From positions 45,061 through 109,060 of the forward strand of contig NZ_BMYP01000009.1 in the NCBI RefSeq assembly GCF_014652335.1: 64,000 nt of DNA, written 5' to 3'. Every line of letters begins with the position of its first letter. The stretch's first letter is position 1. The DNA comes from Vogesella fluminis (GTDB lineage Bacteria; Pseudomonadota; Gammaproteobacteria; Burkholderiales; Chromobacteriaceae). Positions 63,601 through 64,000 of this stretch are shown piece by piece. Position numbers and translations under genes: made by a program. The notes under the pieces were generated by a model that searched no databases, was not told the DNA's origin, and saw only the letters and a list, made by a program, of their open reading frames with translations.

Positions 63601-63783
63601 GCCTATGTGGCCGGGCCGCAGGCGGGGGATTACCGCTTCACCAGCGCCCTGCCGGTACAGGTGCTGAAGATACTGGCGCCGACCCTGCGCCAGCGTCTGG
63701 AACTGAGAACGGTGCCGGTGATGGCCGGTACACGCGCACTGGCAAGTGGTGGGGTCGCGGAGGCAGGCTGGGCCGGAAGGTGA
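60667..63783 (+). CDS. Large bifunctional penicillin-binding protein (GT51 transglycosylase / transpeptidase)
   Basis: The 1038-residue protein has an N-terminal membrane anchor (residues 18-39), a GT51 domain with catalytic E180 in LLYIENRTLLD and a degenerate motif GASTLATQIEKYRHSPEGR, and a transpeptidase domain with SxxK at S509-K512 (GSTAK), RRSVN and KTG at 936-938. It would polymerise and cross-link peptidoglycan. It is about 200-300 residues longer than typical class A PBPs and divergent; an acidic DENDDG loop precedes the SxN motif. The lineage-specific role is unknown. Confidence 0.88.
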   Translation: MDNPDIKLKRGNGRGCRYALWFVLILLLLLIGGLVYLLLDELQHSRQQARFFSDAAREAGYRVKPGPSKAIRFPTSGGPYDLRLGYSAMPAYLQRLQARGYAIASQAEHSDGMVALADRGVTAPYLPLGLFLPYHEKDQAGLSLYDGYGQSLYQSRAPQRVYADFNALPALLVNGLLYIENRTLLDADTPKRNPAVDWSRFSKALFDKALHLFDAGYRAAGASTLATQIEKYRHSPEGRTSSEQEKLRQMLSASVRAYLDGEDTIAARRQLVVRYLNTVPLAARAGFGEVSGIGDGMWAWYGRDFAQVNRALTDASVPVAERAVVFKEALSLMISQRSPSVFLNGDMKVLQSMTDAYLRMMARDQLISPALRDAALRVSLRQQRERVRLPAVAPVAQKGANAVRIKLAALLGVPRMYDLDRLDLSASSTLDLTLQQQVTAELLRLRDPEYARAANLDNEYLLQQGSPQGVTYSFTLMERTPTGNKVRVQADNFDQPFDINEGAKLDLGSTAKLRTLVSYLMVIHELHQQYAQTSREQLAAIRPAAGESALRRWAIDYLLQTEDTDLTTMLEAALERTYSASPGESFFTAGGLHTFNNFDENDDGKILTVREATRRSVNLVYIRLMRDIARYYMQPATTASGETSDEDEEAMRREYLQRFADREGRTFLAGFYNKYRHKSATEIDALLVARARQSPKRLAVIFRSIRPTAGLDAFAAFLQLHLDPKLLPDAKVQARLYDEFGPERFNLNDRGYLAGVHPLEMWLVAYLHEHPQASWSELVNASTQQRQEVYQWLLNSKNQAGQASRIREIKEIDAFKKIHQGWKRLGYPFDVLVPSYATALGASADRPASLAELMGILSSDGLRRPTVYLDRLHFAAGTPYETSLTRLPTNGERVLPAEVAQVVRRALAEVVELGTARRIAGAFDLADGTRIPVGGKTGTGDNRFKVFARGGALLSERVVSRSGAFAFYIGDRYFGTLIAYVAGPQAGDYRFTSALPVQVLKILAPTLRQRLELRTVPVMAGTRALASGGVAEAGWAGR

Positions 63784-63914
63784 CAGGAATCAGGACGGCG
63801 CGCCCGGCAGGCTCCGGCCTGCTGTGCTACCTGTTTCTGGCACGGTATTGCACGACCACGGTCCACGCACGTCGACACCACGCGGCCGAGCATCTGCCGA
63901 GCCACCTTTCAGTT

Positions 63915-63930
63915 TAGGAAAATTTTCCTA
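63915..63930. promoter_or_regulatory. 16-base palindrome near the right edge
   Basis: TAGGAAAATTTTCCTA is a perfect palindrome, framed by CTTTC and GAAAG further out. It looks like a binding site for a dimeric regulator controlling a gene beyond the window. No regulator is assigned. Confidence 0.4.
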
Positions 63931-64000
63931 GAAAGCTAAGGCGAATTCAGGGAGTAAGTGCAACGGCGGGCAGGTCTGGAGGATGGGGGTGAGATGAGGT

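Overview
The window is 64 kb of dense, GC-rich (roughly 65%), purely chromosomal housekeeping sequence from a Gram-negative betaproteobacterium. Gene content and order (hmp-nsrR, a full isc operon, accBC-prmA-zinc-ribbon gene, secB-SH3-gpsA, hom-thrC, flgA-flgM-flgN) fit the order Neisseriales, most likely a free-living Chromobacteriaceae member related to Vogesella or Chromobacterium. This placement is inferred from gene content and protein similarity recalled from memory, not from a search. I see no rRNA, tRNA, CRISPR array, prophage or transposase gene.

Layout. 0-6 kb: tail of an unknown gene, an AGCS amino-acid symporter, the NO-stress pair hmp-nsrR, udk and a GST. 5.6-11.4 kb: the isc operon, transcribed leftward iscR-iscS-iscU-iscA-hscB-hscA-fdx-iscX behind an IscR-type operator. 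11.6-12.8 kb: a FabH-like ketoacyl synthase behind a PsrA-like box. 12.8-20 kb: a LysR regulator divergent from the dppABCDF dipeptide transporter. 20-29 kb: coaD-like, rlmK-like, thioredoxin, mltA, an RND pump pair, hemE. 29-36 kb: priA-dacB, grxC, secB, an SH3 protein, gpsA. 35.7-40.9 kb (leftward): aroQ, accB, accC, prmA, a DUF3426 protein and a thiol-peroxidase-like protein. 41-46 kb: queA, a DUF971 gene and ubiquinone genes ubiE, ubiJ, ubiB with an embedded M15 peptidase. 46-52 kb: AhpD-like gene, glpM, an Mth938-like gene, alaA, hom, a small exported protein, thrC. 52-64 kb: flgA, flgM-flgN with a sigma-28 promoter, a CobD/CbiB-family gene, rhlE, alaX, rluA, two exonuclease genes (one fused to GIY-YIG), a second RluA-type synthase and a large bifunctional penicillin-binding protein.

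The strongest signal that ordinary annotation does not explain is a 13-base word, AAGGTTGGCCGCA, present as 24 exact copies counted by eye (14 on the + strand, 10 on the other; 13 inside genes, 11 between genes), against an expectation of about 0.003. A related 20-base palindrome, TGCGGCCAACGTTGGCCGCA (or its 18-base core), occurs five times, mostly just after stop codons, and one inverted pair of the word forms a rho-independent terminator. Distribution and use resemble the DNA uptake sequences of Neisseriaceae, but the word is unrelated to the neisserial DUS; I propose it as a candidate uptake sequence dialect of this lineage.

A second repeat family has about 20-base terminal inverted repeats (core AACCTGTTCA) that coincide with stop codons of the flanking genes, seen in three full copies (two of one type, one with a different structured interior) and one solo end. 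Other points of interest are a DnaA-box cluster with an AT-rich stretch upstream of priA, and a Tpx-family protein that has lost both redox cysteines.
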